A stretch of DNA of 64,000 nt from Pseudolysinimonas kribbensis (GTDB lineage: Bacteria > Actinomycetota > Actinomycetes > Actinomycetales > Microbacteriaceae). Below are positions 1 to 9,327 of the stretch, one piece after another. The notes beneath the pieces were generated by a model. That model made no database searches and was not told the DNA's origin. It saw nothing but the letters and a program-made list of their open reading frames with translations. A program made the position numbers and the translations under genes. How positions within the stretch are numbered: the stretch's first letter is position 1; every line of letters begins with the position of its first letter. Location of the stretch: contig NZ_BSVB01000001.1 in assembly GCF_030161895.1 (NCBI RefSeq), positions 806,001 to 870,000 on the forward strand, read 5' to 3'.

Positions 1-1
1 G

Positions 2-256
2 CTCGGGCTGTACAGCGCGCTGCGCGAGCGCGGCATCCGGATCCCCGAGGACGTCCTCGTCATGGGCTGGGGCGACTACGCCTTCGCCCGGTTCCTCGAT
101 CCGCCGCTGTCGACGCTGCGGCTGCCCTCCATCGAGGTCGCCCGACGGGCGACGGCACGCCTGTTCGCCCTGCTCGACAACAGCGTGGCCGGCGACGAGC
201 CGGTGACCGAGTTCATCCAGCCGGAGCTCGTGCTCCGGGCGTCCACGAACCGCTGA
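2..256 (+). CDS. LacI-family transcriptional regulator, C-terminal fragment
   Basis: Only the last ~84 residues are in the window; the gene begins upstream. The visible part is the end of a LacI/GalR sugar-binding domain: IRIPEDVLVMGWGDYAFARF matches the PxDvsvvGfDd strand near the C-terminus, followed by LSTLRLPSIEVARRATARLF, the usual 'ttv..p..elg..A...L' helix. It ends 23 bases before the dehydrogenase gene on the same strand, so it probably regulates that gene and the neighbouring catabolic genes. The ligand cannot be told from this fragment. The LacI assignment rests on these two C-terminal signatures and the similarity of layout to the complete LacI protein at 3522-4573. Confidence 0.8.
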   Translation, partial: LGLYSALRERGIRIPEDVLVMGWGDYAFARFLDPPLSTLRLPSIEVARRATARLFALLDNSVAGDEPVTEFIQPELVLRASTNR

Positions 257-279
257 ATCCGCCCGACGAGGAGTCGACC

Positions 280-1295
280 GTGTCCAACAAGGCCGCCGTG
301 ATGCCCGAGATCGGGCGCATCGAGATCCGGGATGTCGGCGAGCCCGCGCCGGGGCCGCGCCAGGCCGTCGTGCAGATCCAGGCCGTCGGCGTGTGCGGCT
401 CCGACACCGCGTATTACACGGTCGGGTACATCGGGGATTACGTGGTCGACGGGCCGATCATCCTCGGCCACGAGGTCGCGGGCGAGATCGTGGCGGTGGG
501 TGCGGAGGTGACCCGGGTGAAGGCCGGCGACCGGGTCGCCATCGAGCCGGGCGAGCCGTGCCGGAATTGCCGGGAGTGCATGGCCGGCCGCTACCACCTC
601 TGCCCCCGCCTGAAGTTCCTCGCCACGCCGCCGTACGACGGCGCGCTCGTGCAGCGCATCGCCCTCGACGAGCGCCAGCTCTTCGCGATCCCCGACTCGA
701 TGACCTACGAGGAGGCCGCTCTGTGCGAGCCGCTCTCGGTCGGCATCTGGGCGTGCCATCGCGCGGGTCTGGCGCCCGGCGATCACGTGCTGGTCAGTGG
801 CGCCGGCCCGGTCGGCGTGCTCGCGGCCCAGGTCGCGCGCGCCTTCGGCGCCGCCTCGGTGACGGTCGTCGACGTGTCGGAATTCCGCCTTGGCCTGGCC
901 CGCGAGCTCGGTTTCGCGGCGGAGCGCGCCGGCGAGGGCACCCGGGCCGATTTCGACGTCCTGCTGGAGTGCTCGGGCGCCCCCACCGCCCTCGCCGACG
1001 GGCTCGGCAGGCTGGGCACGAACGGCCGCGCCGCGATGGTCGGCATGCCGAAACAGTCCGTCGAGCTGCCCCTGTCGAAATTGAACGTGAACGAGTTGAC
1101 GATCGGCCTGGTGAACCGTTACGCGCACACGTGGCCGACGGCGATCTCCTCGTCGCCGGCGGCCGGGTCGACGTCGCCTCGATCGTGACGCACCGCTTCG
1201 GGCTCGACGACACGGCGGAGGCGCTGACGCTCGCCAAGCACGTGCCCGACTCGATGAAGGCGATCATCGATCCGCAGCGGGTCGGGCCGGCCTGA
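280..1295 (+). CDS. Zinc-dependent alcohol dehydrogenase, sorbitol/L-iditol 2-dehydrogenase-like
   Basis: A medium-chain dehydrogenase that should oxidise a polyol or sugar alcohol with NAD. The GTG start follows a CGAGGAG ribosome site. Catalytic zinc ligands are visible in GVCGSD, GHEVAGE and the Glu of ALCEPLSV. The structural zinc loop has four cysteines (CRNCRECMAGRYHLC). The Rossmann motif is GAGPVGVLAA. Around base 1140 the frame slips by one missing base: the N-terminal frame runs to HTWPTA, and GDLLVAGGRVDVASIVTHRF with the normal C-terminus ending at 1295 lies in the next frame. With one base restored it is about 338 residues, the family's usual length. It follows the LacI fragment on the same strand and faces a second, divergent paralogue. 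Confidence 0.85.
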
Positions 1296-1325
1296 TCCGT
1301 CTCGACGGCCCCGGCGGTCGTCGGG

Positions 1326-2321
1326 TCAGTCGTCGCCGGGATGGATGACGACCTTCATCGCGTCGGGCGTCCCGGCGGCCAGCCGGAACGCCTCCGCCGC
1401 GCGAGCCATGCCGAATCCGTGCGACACGATCCCGTCGAGCTCGATCCGTGCCGTCGATGCGAGCTCGACGGCGAGAAGCCAGGTGAACTGGTAGCGGTTC
1501 GCGCGCGCGACGCTGATCTCGCGCGCATCGTCCCGGGGCACCGTCACGGTGTCGTCCGACGCGCTCACGCAGACGGTCACGGCCCGGCCGCCGTCGGCCA
1601 GACGCTCGATGGACCGGAGGAGCGTGGCGACGCTCCCGGAGCACTCGAGGAGGACGTCGACCTCCGATCCCGCTCCGCCGTCCTCCACCTCGAAACCGCG
1701 CGAGGAGGCGATGTCGAGCCGGGTCGCGGATCCGTCCGCAAGGCGCACCGTGTCGGCACCGAGCGCGCGAGCCGCCTCCGCGGCGAGAAGACCCATCGGC
1801 CCGGCACCGGTGACGAGCACGCGATCGCCGGCACGCAGAGCCGCGCGCTCGACGGCGCGGAGGGCCACGGCGAGCGGCTCGATGAGGACCCCGTCGTCGA
1901 AGGAGATCAGATCGGGCAGCCGGTGCAGCTGCCATTCGTCGATCGCCGCGTACCGCACCAGGAAGCCGTCGTCCAGCGGCGGGATGAAGAAGGCGAGCTG
2001 CGCGCACAGGCGGGGGCATCCGCGTCGGCACGCGGCGCACCGGCGGCACGGAGCGCCGGGCTCGATCGCGACCCGGTCTCCGAGGCCCACCATCGTCACG
2101 CCCGCACCGACCCCGACGACCTCGCCGGTCGCCTCATGACCGAGGACCGCGCCCCAGCCGGGACTCCGGTCCCACGTCCCTTCGAAGCGGGCCACGTCGA
2201 GCTCGCTCACGCCGACGCTGCGGATCCGGACGATCGCCTCGCCCTCGCCGGGCAGCGGGACGGGGCGGTTCCGGAGCTCGACCACGCCGGCGGACGTCAG
2301 GACTGCGGCGGTGTTCGGCAT
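1326..2321 (-). CDS. Zinc-type alcohol dehydrogenase paralogue with altered catalytic zinc site
   Basis: A 331-residue medium-chain dehydrogenase, read without any frame break. The ATG follows GAGGGAGCGC. It keeps the GHEATGE motif, the structural zinc cysteines (PCRRCAACRRGCPRLC), the GAGPMGLLAA nucleotide fold and the IEPLAVAL segment. At the position where the family has the first catalytic zinc ligand (GVCGSD in the neighbour at 280) it reads SVGVSELDV, so the cysteine is a serine. It may use an altered metal site, act on a different substrate, or be catalytically impaired. It converges on the first dehydrogenase (30 bases between stops) and diverges from the unknown gene at 2459 across a promoter region with a perfect palindrome. 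The substrate is probably a sugar or polyol by context only. Confidence 0.85.
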   Translation of the reverse strand: MPNTAAVLTSAGVVELRNRPVPLPGEGEAIVRIRSVGVSELDVARFEGTWDRSPGWGAVLGHEATGEVVGVGAGVTMVGLGDRVAIEPGAPCRRCAACRRGCPRLCAQLAFFIPPLDDGFLVRYAAIDEWQLHRLPDLISFDDGVLIEPLAVALRAVERAALRAGDRVLVTGAGPMGLLAAEAARALGADTVRLADGSATRLDIASSRGFEVEDGGAGSEVDVLLECSGSVATLLRSIERLADGGRAVTVCVSASDDTVTVPRDDAREISVARANRYQFTWLLAVELASTARIELDGIVSHGFGMARAAEAFRLAAGTPDAMKVVIHPGDD

Positions 2322-2381
2322 GCGCTCCCTCGGGTTCGTCCCCTGCAGCGTAGGAAGCCACGGCTTCAAGGTCAACGTTTC

Positions 2382-2409
2382 TTGTAATTTTTCACGTGAA
2401 GAATAGGCT
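2382..2409 (+). promoter_or_regulatory. Promoter with embedded palindromic operator
   Basis: TTGTAA (2382-2387) and TAGGCT (2404-2409) are spaced 16 bases apart and form a plausible -35/-10 pair for the gene at 2459. The perfect 10-base palindrome TTCACGTGAA (2391-2400) sits between them, where a bound repressor would block RNA polymerase. The local AT content is much higher than around it. One of the LacI proteins nearby is the obvious candidate binder, by inference. Confidence 0.5.
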
Positions 2410-2458
2410 GATACCTCAAACACTACGATCGCGGTCGAGCAGGGAGCTTCGAGGGAAC

Positions 2459-3414
2459 ATGACGCAGACGTCCACGGCCGACGACCTGAGGGCGGCGATC
2501 CGGAGCTCCGACCCGGTGCTGTGCAAGTACAACCCGCTGTCGCGGATCCTGACCGTCGACGATTTCAACAACGGCACCAACGGCTGGGTGGAACTGAGCG
2601 GCAACTACGACGGCACGGGCGCCCTCGATTCGATCGATCCGCAGTTCATCGACATGCGGCCGCCGCAGCTGTCGAACGCGAACTTCTTCGACGTCGGAAC
2701 CCACGGCGCGATGACGGGGACGTACTCCTCAAGCTCGCCACCCGTCCGGAGACCGGCCACACCGCGGTCGGGATCCGCCGTCTCACGATGAGCGGTCGCG
2801 GCCGGGTGCAGATCGAGGCGTATCTGACCTACAAGTCCGAGGCGACCCTCGGCGGCGGCGTCGAGAACAACACCTTCGGCGACATCACCTTCGACGGCAA
2901 TCAGCATCCGTCCGAGGCGCAGTTCGGCGCCTTCACCGTTGCGACGGACATCTGCGGCGACGGCGGCATCCGGTACCACAACGTCATGCGTTTCCAGAAC
3001 ACGGATGCCGACCATCACCTGGTCCGCCGCTGGATGTACCCGGTCGTGCCCGAGCCGACCCCGCACGAGCGGCTCGGCGAGGCGCACCCCTACGGTCCGC
3101 TCAGCGACTTCACGGCCCCGGACCCCGCGGACTGGCACGCCGTCGGTGCCGAGCAGGGCACCTGCTACAACGAGGTGCCCACGAAGACGAACTGGCACTA
3201 CCTGCGGTTCCTGCTCGACACCGAGACTCGTTCGAACGTCGAGCTCCAGTTCAACGACACAGTCATCGACCTGCGCGACGTGCCGGTGCCGGCCTATCCC
3301 GACCGCTGGCACGCGCTCGACAACCTGCTCAACTTCTACTTCTCGGTGCGCACGCTCAGTCCCACGCGCAACCTCCTGTTCCTCGACTCCGTCGTCATCT
3401 CGGCGGACTGGTGA
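2459..3414 (+). CDS. Protein of unknown function, possibly DUF6772-like
   Basis: About 318 residues once a single missing base near 2728 is restored: the N-terminal frame runs from MTQTSTADDLRAAI to THGAMTGTY, and the rest continues in the next frame as LKLATRPETGHTAVGIRRL. The ATG follows GAGGGA. No signal peptide, membrane segment or catalytic motif that I recognise is present. The protein is rich in aromatic and beta-strand-like segments (VDDFNNGTNGWVELSGNYDG, TKTNWHYLRFLLDTETRSNV, NLLNFYFSVRTLSPTRNLLF), which suggests a beta-sandwich fold. I loosely associate it with DUF6772 but cannot confirm this. Lying between a dehydrogenase and a LacI regulator, it is probably part of the same carbohydrate-use region. 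Confidence 0.7.
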
Positions 3415-3521
3415 GTCCGGCGGTGCGCGCCGGTCGTGCTGCGCATCCGGTTCGAGCGCGCCCGGCGACCGATCCGGGCCAGGATGGCCCTAGCCGCTCA
3501 TCCCGGCCCGAGAGGACCCCC

Positions 3522-4573
3522 GTGCCCCGACAGAAACGCCCGACGCTCACCGACCTCGCCGACGCGGTGGGGCTGTCGGTGAACACGGTGTCCCGCGCCC
3601 TCACGCAGAAGGACGGGGTATCCAGCCGGACGCGCGAAGCGGTCGCCCGCGAGGCCGAGCGGATCGGCTACGTGTCGCCCTCCCGCGCGGCGCGGGGAGC
3701 TCCAAGGTCGTCGCGCTGACCGTCACGAGCTCGATCAACGTCTTCATCCTGCGCCTGATCCCCGCCGTCGAGACCGCCCTGCGGGCACAGGGCTACGACA
3801 TGGTCCTGCACATCACCGAGGAGTCCGCGGACGTCGAGAACGCGGTGATCGCAGGGATGCTCGAGGCCGAGCCGGCCGGCGCGATCGTGATCCCGGTGCA
3901 GGGCGACGCGAGCGGTTGGACCGACGCCGGCGAGCTGCCGTTCCCCGTGGTCGCCGTGGCCCGCGAGATCCCCGGTCGCGATGGCGACTTCGTCGCGATG
4001 GACCAGCACGCGGCGATGTACGCGGCCACCCGGCATGCGCTCGCGCAGGGTGCGCGATCGCTGTACTTCTTCGACGAGGACATCGACACGATGACCAACC
4101 GCATCCGGGTCGAGAGCTTCGAGTCGGCGGTGCGCGCGGTCCCCGAGGCGTCCGGCCACGTCGTGCCGATGCCGACGCGACGGTTCGAGAACCGCACCAG
4201 CCCATGGCAGCTGGAGGAGGCCTACCGCGCCGTCTCAGCGCTGCTGGAGAGCGACGCCGCCCCCGACGCGATGCTGTTCGAAGACGACTACCACGCCGTC
4301 GGCGCCCTGCGGGCGCTCGCGGAGCGCGGGGTGCGGGTGCCCGACGACGTGCTCGTCATCGGCTACAGCGACCATCCGTACACGGCGTACCTGCAGCCCT
4401 CCCTCACGACCGTCGACGTGCCATTCGACCTGATCGCGGAGGCCGCCGTCTCCCTCCTGCTGCGACGCATCGCCGGCGACCGCACGCCGCCGCTGCGCCG
4501 GCTCATCCCCGGGGAGCTGGTCGTGCGCGAGTCGTCGGTGCGGCAGATCGTGGACCCGACTCCGACGATGTGA
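3522..4573 (+). CDS. LacI-family transcriptional regulator
   Basis: A full-length (~350 residue) LacI/GalR repressor. The GTG start at 3522 follows AGAGGAC. The helix-turn-helix is clear: TLTDLADAVGLSVNTVSRAL, then the hinge helix around RIGYVSPSRAARG. Near 3697 one base is missing in a G run, and the protein continues in the next frame with SSKVVALTVTSSINVFILRL. The periplasmic-binding-like domain ends with PDDVLVIGYSDHPYTAYLQP and a normal LVVRESS strand. It converges on the sugar epimerase at 4602. Two inverted-repeat half-operator sites typical of the family lie in the divergent region 5504-5563, which makes the epimerase and FAD oxidoreductase its likely targets. Confidence 0.85.
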
Positions 4574-4583
4574 TGCGGCCCGC

Positions 4584-4603
4584 GACCGGCGTCGCCGCCG
4601 GTC
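4584..4603. terminator. Hairpin between convergent genes
   Basis: GACCGGCG and CGCCGGTC form a perfect 8-base-pair stem with loop TCGC between the LacI gene and the epimerase gene, which end at 4573 and 4602. There is no T run, as is common for actinobacterial terminators. It could serve both strands. Confidence 0.5.
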
Positions 4604-5471
4604 AGTGGCCGCGGATGGTCGCGGCGGCGCGGAGGGCGCCCCGGATGTAGGCGTTCGCGTGCGCAGCGAGGTCGTCGCCGTCGTCCCAGAGGTTGCGCCA
4701 GATGCCGAGGATCCCGGTCAGGTCCGCCGACACCACGGCCGACGAGAACGACTCGAAGACGATCGGTCCGTCATACCGCGCCGCGTCGAGTGCATGGAAG
4801 AAGGAGTCGAAGTCGACCGTGCCCGTGCCGAGATAGCCCCGGTGGCTCTCCCCGATGTGCACGTAGTCGAGCCGGTCGCCGGCCGTGAAGACCGGGCTGA
4901 ACATGTCCGGCTCCTCGATGTTCATGTGGTAGGTGTCGAGGTGGATGCCTACGGGCGCCTCGATGCCGTCGACGTACCGCACTGCCTGGACCGCGGTGTT
5001 CACGATGTTCGTCTCGTAGCGGTTGACGATCTCGATCGAGAGCCGCACGCCGCGCGCCGCCGCGGCCCGCGCCACGCGCCCGAGAGCCGCCTGGCCGTTC
5101 GCGACCTCCTCGGGCTCGGCGGCGCGGAAGCGCTTGGCCAACGGGCCGTAGATGACGCCGCACAGCCGCGTGCCGCCGATCCCGGCCACGACGTCGACCA
5201 CCTCGGACAGGAACGACTCCCCCGCCGCGGCGACGCGGGGATCGGCGGAGCTGACGTTGCGATCCTCGGGCAGACCGAGCGATGCGGTCGCCTGCAGGCC
5301 GTGCTCGGCCAGCAGCGCGCGGGTGAGATCGACATCCCATTCGCCCGGGTCGAAGACCGGGAACTCGATGAGGTCGAATCCGGCTCGTGCGGCGCCCGTG
5401 ATCGCGCGCTCGATCCCTGCGGCGTCGAACCGCCCGGTGAAGACGAGACCGTGGACTCCGATGGATGACAT
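4602..5471 (-). CDS. Sugar epimerase/isomerase, D-tagatose/D-psicose 3-epimerase type
   Basis: A 289-residue TIM-barrel protein of the xylose-isomerase-like superfamily. The start MSSIGVHGLVF was chosen because longer in-frame starts would read into the operator region. The four metal ligands of the ketose 3-epimerases are visible in order: Glu in VRLSIEIVNRYET, Asp in IHLDTYHMNIEE, His in YVHIGESHRG and Glu in PIVFESFSS. The NIEE and ESHRG signatures are those of the tagatose/psicose 3-epimerase subgroup. It should invert C3 of a free ketose using Mn or Mg in the cytoplasm. It is divergent from the FAD oxidoreductase at 5572, with LacI-type operators between, which suggests co-regulation. 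Confidence 0.85.
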   Translation of the reverse strand: MSSIGVHGLVFTGRFDAAGIERAITGAARAGFDLIEFPVFDPGEWDVDLTRALLAEHGLQATASLGLPEDRNVSSADPRVAAAGESFLSEVVDVVAGIGGTRLCGVIYGPLAKRFRAAEPEEVANGQAALGRVARAAAARGVRLSIEIVNRYETNIVNTAVQAVRYVDGIEAPVGIHLDTYHMNIEEPDMFSPVFTAGDRLDYVHIGESHRGYLGTGTVDFDSFFHALDAARYDGPIVFESFSSAVVSADLTGILGIWRNLWDDGDDLAAHANAYIRGALRAAATIRGH

Positions 5472-5503
5472 GACGCTCCTCTGCGACGGGATGCTGCGTC
5501 CCA

Positions 5504-5563
5504 CATTAGGGCTAATGCGTGGCGCGATATAAGGGCTGGCGGAGCCGGACGGTAGCGCTAATG
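5504..5563. promoter_or_regulatory. Pair of LacI-type operators in a divergent promoter
   Basis: CATTAGGGCTAATG (5504-5517) is a 6+6 inverted repeat around two central bases, and GTAGCGCTAATG (5552-5563) carries the self-complementary core TAGCGCTA. Both resemble the TTAGCGCTAA-like operators of actinobacterial LacI repressors. They sit 33 and 81 bases from the epimerase start at 5471, and 9 bases from the FAD oxidoreductase start at 5572 for the nearer one. The LacI protein encoded at 3522 is the likely binder. Confidence 0.55.
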
Positions 5564-5571
5564 TTGATCTC

Positions 5572-6990
5572 ATGACCGAGATCGACGCGCCCGCGACCTA
5601 CGCCGAGCCCGCGCGCGCGGTGCCGGTGCTCGCGCAGGTGGACGTGCTCGTCGTCGGCGGCGGCCCCTCCGGTGTCGCGGCCGCGGTCGGCGCCGCGCGC
5701 ACCGGGGCACGGACCCTCCTCGTCGAGCAGGGCGCGGCGTTTGGCGGCATGTGGACCTCGGGCCTCGTGATCACCCTGGCGGGATACAACTCCTGGCTGA
5801 TGCCGGATCGCGTGCGCTGCGTGGCAGGAGTCGGCGGCGACTGGCTCGCCCGTGCCGAGGCGATCGGCGGAGCGCTGAACCACGACGGCTTCGCCCTCAG
5901 CTCCGATCCCGAGAAGATGAAGCTCGTCGCCGACCGGCTCCTCCAGGACGCCGGGGTCGAGGTGCTCCTGCATGTGCTCGCGACCTCTCCCATCGTCGAG
6001 GACGGCGCGGTGCGCGGGTGCATCATCGAGACCGTCGAGGGCAGACGGGCGATCCGCGCCGCGGTCACGGTCGACGGGACGGGGAACGGGGACATCGTCT
6101 CCCGATCGGGAGACGACTGGACCCAGGGCGAGACCCTCCAGCCGATGACCATGTCCATGCGGATCGGGAACGTCCAGCCGGTCGAGGCGGTCGACCATCT
6201 CGCGCCGCGACAGATCCCCATCGGGCCCGACGCCGGTCCGCTCATGGAGCCCGCGCTGAGCGAGTACGCGTCGGTCCGCGCCGACGTGCCCGTCGACATC
6301 CCCGCGATGCGCGAGATCCGGCGCCGTGGCGGGCTGCCGGTCTTCGGCGGACCCTGGTTCGGCGGCCTCGAGAAGGACGTGGTGTGGGTCAACACCACGC
6401 GCATCGTCGGCGACGCCACCGATATCCACGACTTCACGCGCGCCGAGATGCAGGGCCGCCGCGACAGCTTCGCGCTGTTCGAGTACTTCCGCGATCACGT
6501 CGACGGCTTCGCCGAGGGCGCCTGCTGCAGACCAGCCCGCAGATCGGCATCCGCGAGACCCGCCGGCTGATCGGCGAGTACACGATGACGGGCGACGACA
6601 TCCGCGACGGGGTGGAGTTCGACGACGCCGTCGCGCTGGGCTGCTGGCCGATCGACGTGCACCCCGCCGAGGGGAGGTCGGGTCGCACTCGATGTTCGTC
6701 CCCGCACCGTACGGGATCCCCTACCGCGCTCTCGTGCCGGCCACCACGGACGGCCTGCTCGCGGCCGGCCGCTGCATCTCCGTCGACCGCGAGGCGCTCG
6801 GCTCGGTGCGGGTCGGGGCCACCTGCACCGCGACCGGGCACGCCGCCGGTACCGCGGCCGCCCTGAGCGCGCGGCACGGCATCCACCCGCGCGAGCTCGA
6901 CGTCACCGAGTTGCAGGCGGTGCTGCGCGACCAGGGCGCGCTCGTGACGACGAGGACCTCGTCCCGCGTGCGGTCGCTCAGCCGTCGTGA
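5572..6990 (+). CDS. FAD-dependent oxidoreductase (FAD_oxidored type)
   Basis: About 473 residues after three single missing bases are restored (near 6521, 6673 and 6945). The first segment has the dinucleotide-binding motif VDVLVVGGGPSGVAAAVGAA and the FAD-binding Glu at LLVEQ. The second frame continues LLQTSPQIGIRETRRLIGEY, the conserved 'sp.iGiRetRri.G' block of this family. The third gives HSMFVPAPYGIPYRALVPAT and the ADP-binding CISVDREALGSVRV end block. The last break moves the stop to TGA 6988-6990, which leaves a normal gap before the convergent gene. Family members oxidise hydroxyl groups on sugars or sugar-like compounds, but the substrate is unknown here. It is paralogous to the gene at 7013-8601. 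Confidence 0.75.
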
Positions 6991-7012
6991 CCGAACAATC
7001 GTCGGGCATCTG

Positions 7013-8601
7013 CTAGCTCGGTGGCCCCCACGCCTGATCGACGCCGCGTGCCGCCACGAGCCGCCGGAAGGACTCGAAGCCGGCCGGGTCGGCCCGGATC
7101 GCCGCGGGCGGACGGTCGCGCTGGATCGCCTCGGCCGCGAGCAGGCCGGCGATCTCGCCGGTGACCCACTCGACCGGGTGGACGCGGTAGCAGCCGTTGG
7201 TGATGTGGGTGGCGCCGATCGTCTTGCCGGCTGCGACCAGGTTGGCGACGCGGACCGGGATGAGCGCGCCCAGCGGCACGGTGAACGGGTGCGTGGCGAT
7301 GTCGACGTATCCGGTGCCGTCGACGGCCGGGTGCAGATCGATCCGGTAGTGCCCGAGCGCCACGGCATCCGGATAGACGACCGCGCCGCGATCTCCGCGC
7401 ACCTGCACCGACAGATCCTGCTCGCGAGGCGTCGCGAGGGCGTCGATGCGGCGGGCCTCGCGGACGTACGGTGCCTGCGCCAGGCCGTCGTCGGTGCCGG
7501 TCACGTCGGGGCGCGGACGCAGCCCCGGCCAGCCGGCGCCCCCGTCCGGTCGGGGCGCCTCGGTCTGCAGCCAGTAGAGCAGGCTGAGCGTCAGGCTCTT
7601 CGCCGCCGCCCGATGCCGGCCGGCATCCACGTCGTCGATCGGGCCCGCGACGTAGTCGTTCATCGGCCAGTTGAGAACGGTGACGTCGCTGACGCCGTGG
7701 TGATCGCCGACCAGATGGTGCCGGTCGAACACCCGCCGGTACGTCCACAGCTCGGGCCGGAAGACGGCGGCCTCCATGTCGGAGTCCGCCTCGTCCGGGT
7801 TCGGCGTGAAGCGGGCGGTCATGGTCGCCCCGGTGCGCGGGTTCGGATAGCGCCAGTCGAGCATCGGCCCCGGCCACCCCGGGATGCGCAGTGCGCGCCA
7901 GGAGTCGTAATCCTCGGGACGGTCGATCGTCCACTCGCCCGCCACGTGCTCCACGGCGAGGCAGTGCGTCGCGGCCTGCATCCGTTCCGGCAGGGCCCGA
8001 GCGGGCGCGTGGGGCTCGCCCGTCATCGCCGCGGACTCCGCTCCGCGCCGGTGCTCCACGCCGGCCGCCTCCAGGAGCGTTCCCGTCTCGGAGGCCTCGA
8101 CCACCATCCGCGGCTCGACCCGCAGGAGGTCGCCGTCGCGCAGGCGGAGGGTGACGGCCGCGATCCGGTCGCCGTCGACCTCGGCGTCGGCGATCGAGGA
8201 CTCGCGCTCGACCCGGAGCACGCCGCGCGCGATCCACGGCCGGAGCATCGCCTCGATCACCCGCACCGCGAGCCGGGGCTCGATGCTCAACGGGCTCACC
8301 CATGCCGAGCCGGGGTTGAGAGCGGGATCGTCGCGGACGGCGGTGCGGAGGGGGTACGTACGGCGGAACTCCGCGCGCAATCCCCGGCGGAAGGCCCGGT
8401 ACGTCGCGGAGGACCCGGTCCGCTCGATCCACCGGTGCTCGTCGAGCGGCACCGCCTGCGAGGTCGCCTGACCCCGAGCCAGCGGAACTCGTCGGCGATG
8501 AGCACCGTGCGTCCGGCCGCACACGCCGACAGCGCCGCGGCGACCCCGCCGAGACCGCCGCCCACGACGAGCACCTCCGGAGCCACCGCCCGCTCAGCCA
8601 T
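7013..8601 (-). CDS. FAD-dependent oxidoreductase, second paralogue (FAD_oxidored type)
   Basis: About 529 residues with one missing base restored in the G run at 8472. The N-terminal piece has [20 protein letters not shown] and DEFRWLG; the rest continues [17 protein letters not shown] in the next frame. It keeps the family's [20 protein letters not shown] ('DATG.Gdla..AG') block and the C-terminal [20 protein letters not shown] with [15 protein letters not shown]. It is the last gene of a minus-strand operon that also holds the GntR regulator, NanE-like epimerase, kinase and Gfo/Idh/MocA dehydrogenase; its start lies 13 bases after the GntR stop. Together with the convergent paralogue at 5572 it implies two flavin oxidations in the same catabolic programme. 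The substrate is not known. Confidence 0.8.
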
Positions 8602-8613
8602 CCCGACCGCGCC

Positions 8614-9327
8614 TCACCGGTGCCCGTTGCGGGTGGCGGTCAGGCTGAACTCGTACCGATCGCCGCGATACAACGAGCGCGCCCACTCGACGGATCGGCC
8701 CCGTGCGTCCTGGCCCACCCGTCGCACGTTCAAGACGGGAGCCCCGACGGCGATCCCGAGCAGGTCCGCCTCCTGGGCGGTGGCCACGGAGCTGGCGATC
8801 GTCTGCCGCGCGACCACGACCTCGATCCCGTACGCCGACCGCAGGAGCTCGTACAGCCCCGCCGAGACGTCGCGGGTGAGCAGGTCCGGCAACAGCTCGG
8901 CGGGCAACCGGACGTCCTCGACGCACATCGGCACCTCGTCGGCCAGACGCAGCCGCTCGATCCGGTAGACCAGTGCGCCGGGACGCAGGCCGAGACGCTC
9001 CGCCACGTCGCCGTCGGCCAGCTCCGGACCGGCGTGCAGGAGGCGGCTTCCCGGCGTCATGCCGCGGGCGCGCATGTCCTCGCTGAACCCGAACAGCGCC
9101 GTGCCCTTGTCGATCTTCGCGTCCGAGACGAACGTGCCCGACCCGCGCACGGAGTAGATCGATCCCGCGGCGGCGAGGGTGGTCAGCACCTGGCGCAGCG
9201 TCGTGCGGCTCATGCCGAGCTCGGCCGCGAGGTCGACCTCCCGGGGCAGCATCTCGTGGGGTCGCATCGTCTCGACCCGGCGGACGAGGTGGGTGTAGGC
9301 GCGGGATGCCTTGGTGCCGTCGGTCAT
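8614..9327 (-). CDS. GntR-family regulator, HutC subfamily with UTRA domain
   Basis: A 237-residue repressor. The winged helix is at residues ~10-70 (LPREVDLAAELGMSRTTLRQ, then VRGSGTFVSD), followed by a UTRA effector domain (FGFSEDMRARGMTPGSRLLH and the closing strand EFSLTATR). Effectors of this subfamily are often phosphorylated amino sugars, for example NagR/DasR with glucosamine-6-P, which fits the adjoining NanE-like epimerase and kinase. Its ATG at 9327 overlaps the epimerase stop by four bases (ATGA), so the two are translationally coupled. It likely binds upstream of the operon near 11979-11990, where an ATGT-N4-ACAT inverted repeat lies beside the -35. Confidence 0.85.
   Translation of the reverse strand: MTDGTKASRAYTHLVRRVETMRPHEMLPREVDLAAELGMSRTTLRQVLTTLAAAGSIYSVRGSGTFVSDAKIDKGTALFGFSEDMRARGMTPGSRLLHAGPELADGDVAERLGLRPGALVYRIERLRLADEVPMCVEDVRLPAELLPDLLTRDVSAGLYELLRSAYGIEVVVARQTIASSVATAQEADLLGIAVGAPVLNVRRVGQDARGRSVEWARSLYRGDRYEFSLTATRNGHR

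Noticed and set aside
76-1128. Long open frame antisense to the first dehydrogenase, and many similar antisense frames across the window, some over 900 codons (13576-16410)
   Set aside because: In very GC-rich DNA stop codons are rare in every frame. These frames lie over genes with clear family motifs, have no recognisable domain and show Arg/Pro/Ala-rich nonsense composition.
6326-8968. An 880-residue plus-strand frame from the first FAD oxidoreductase across the second
   Set aside because: Only its first part is the true continuation of the FAD oxidoreductase; the rest is antisense to the second one and to gntR.
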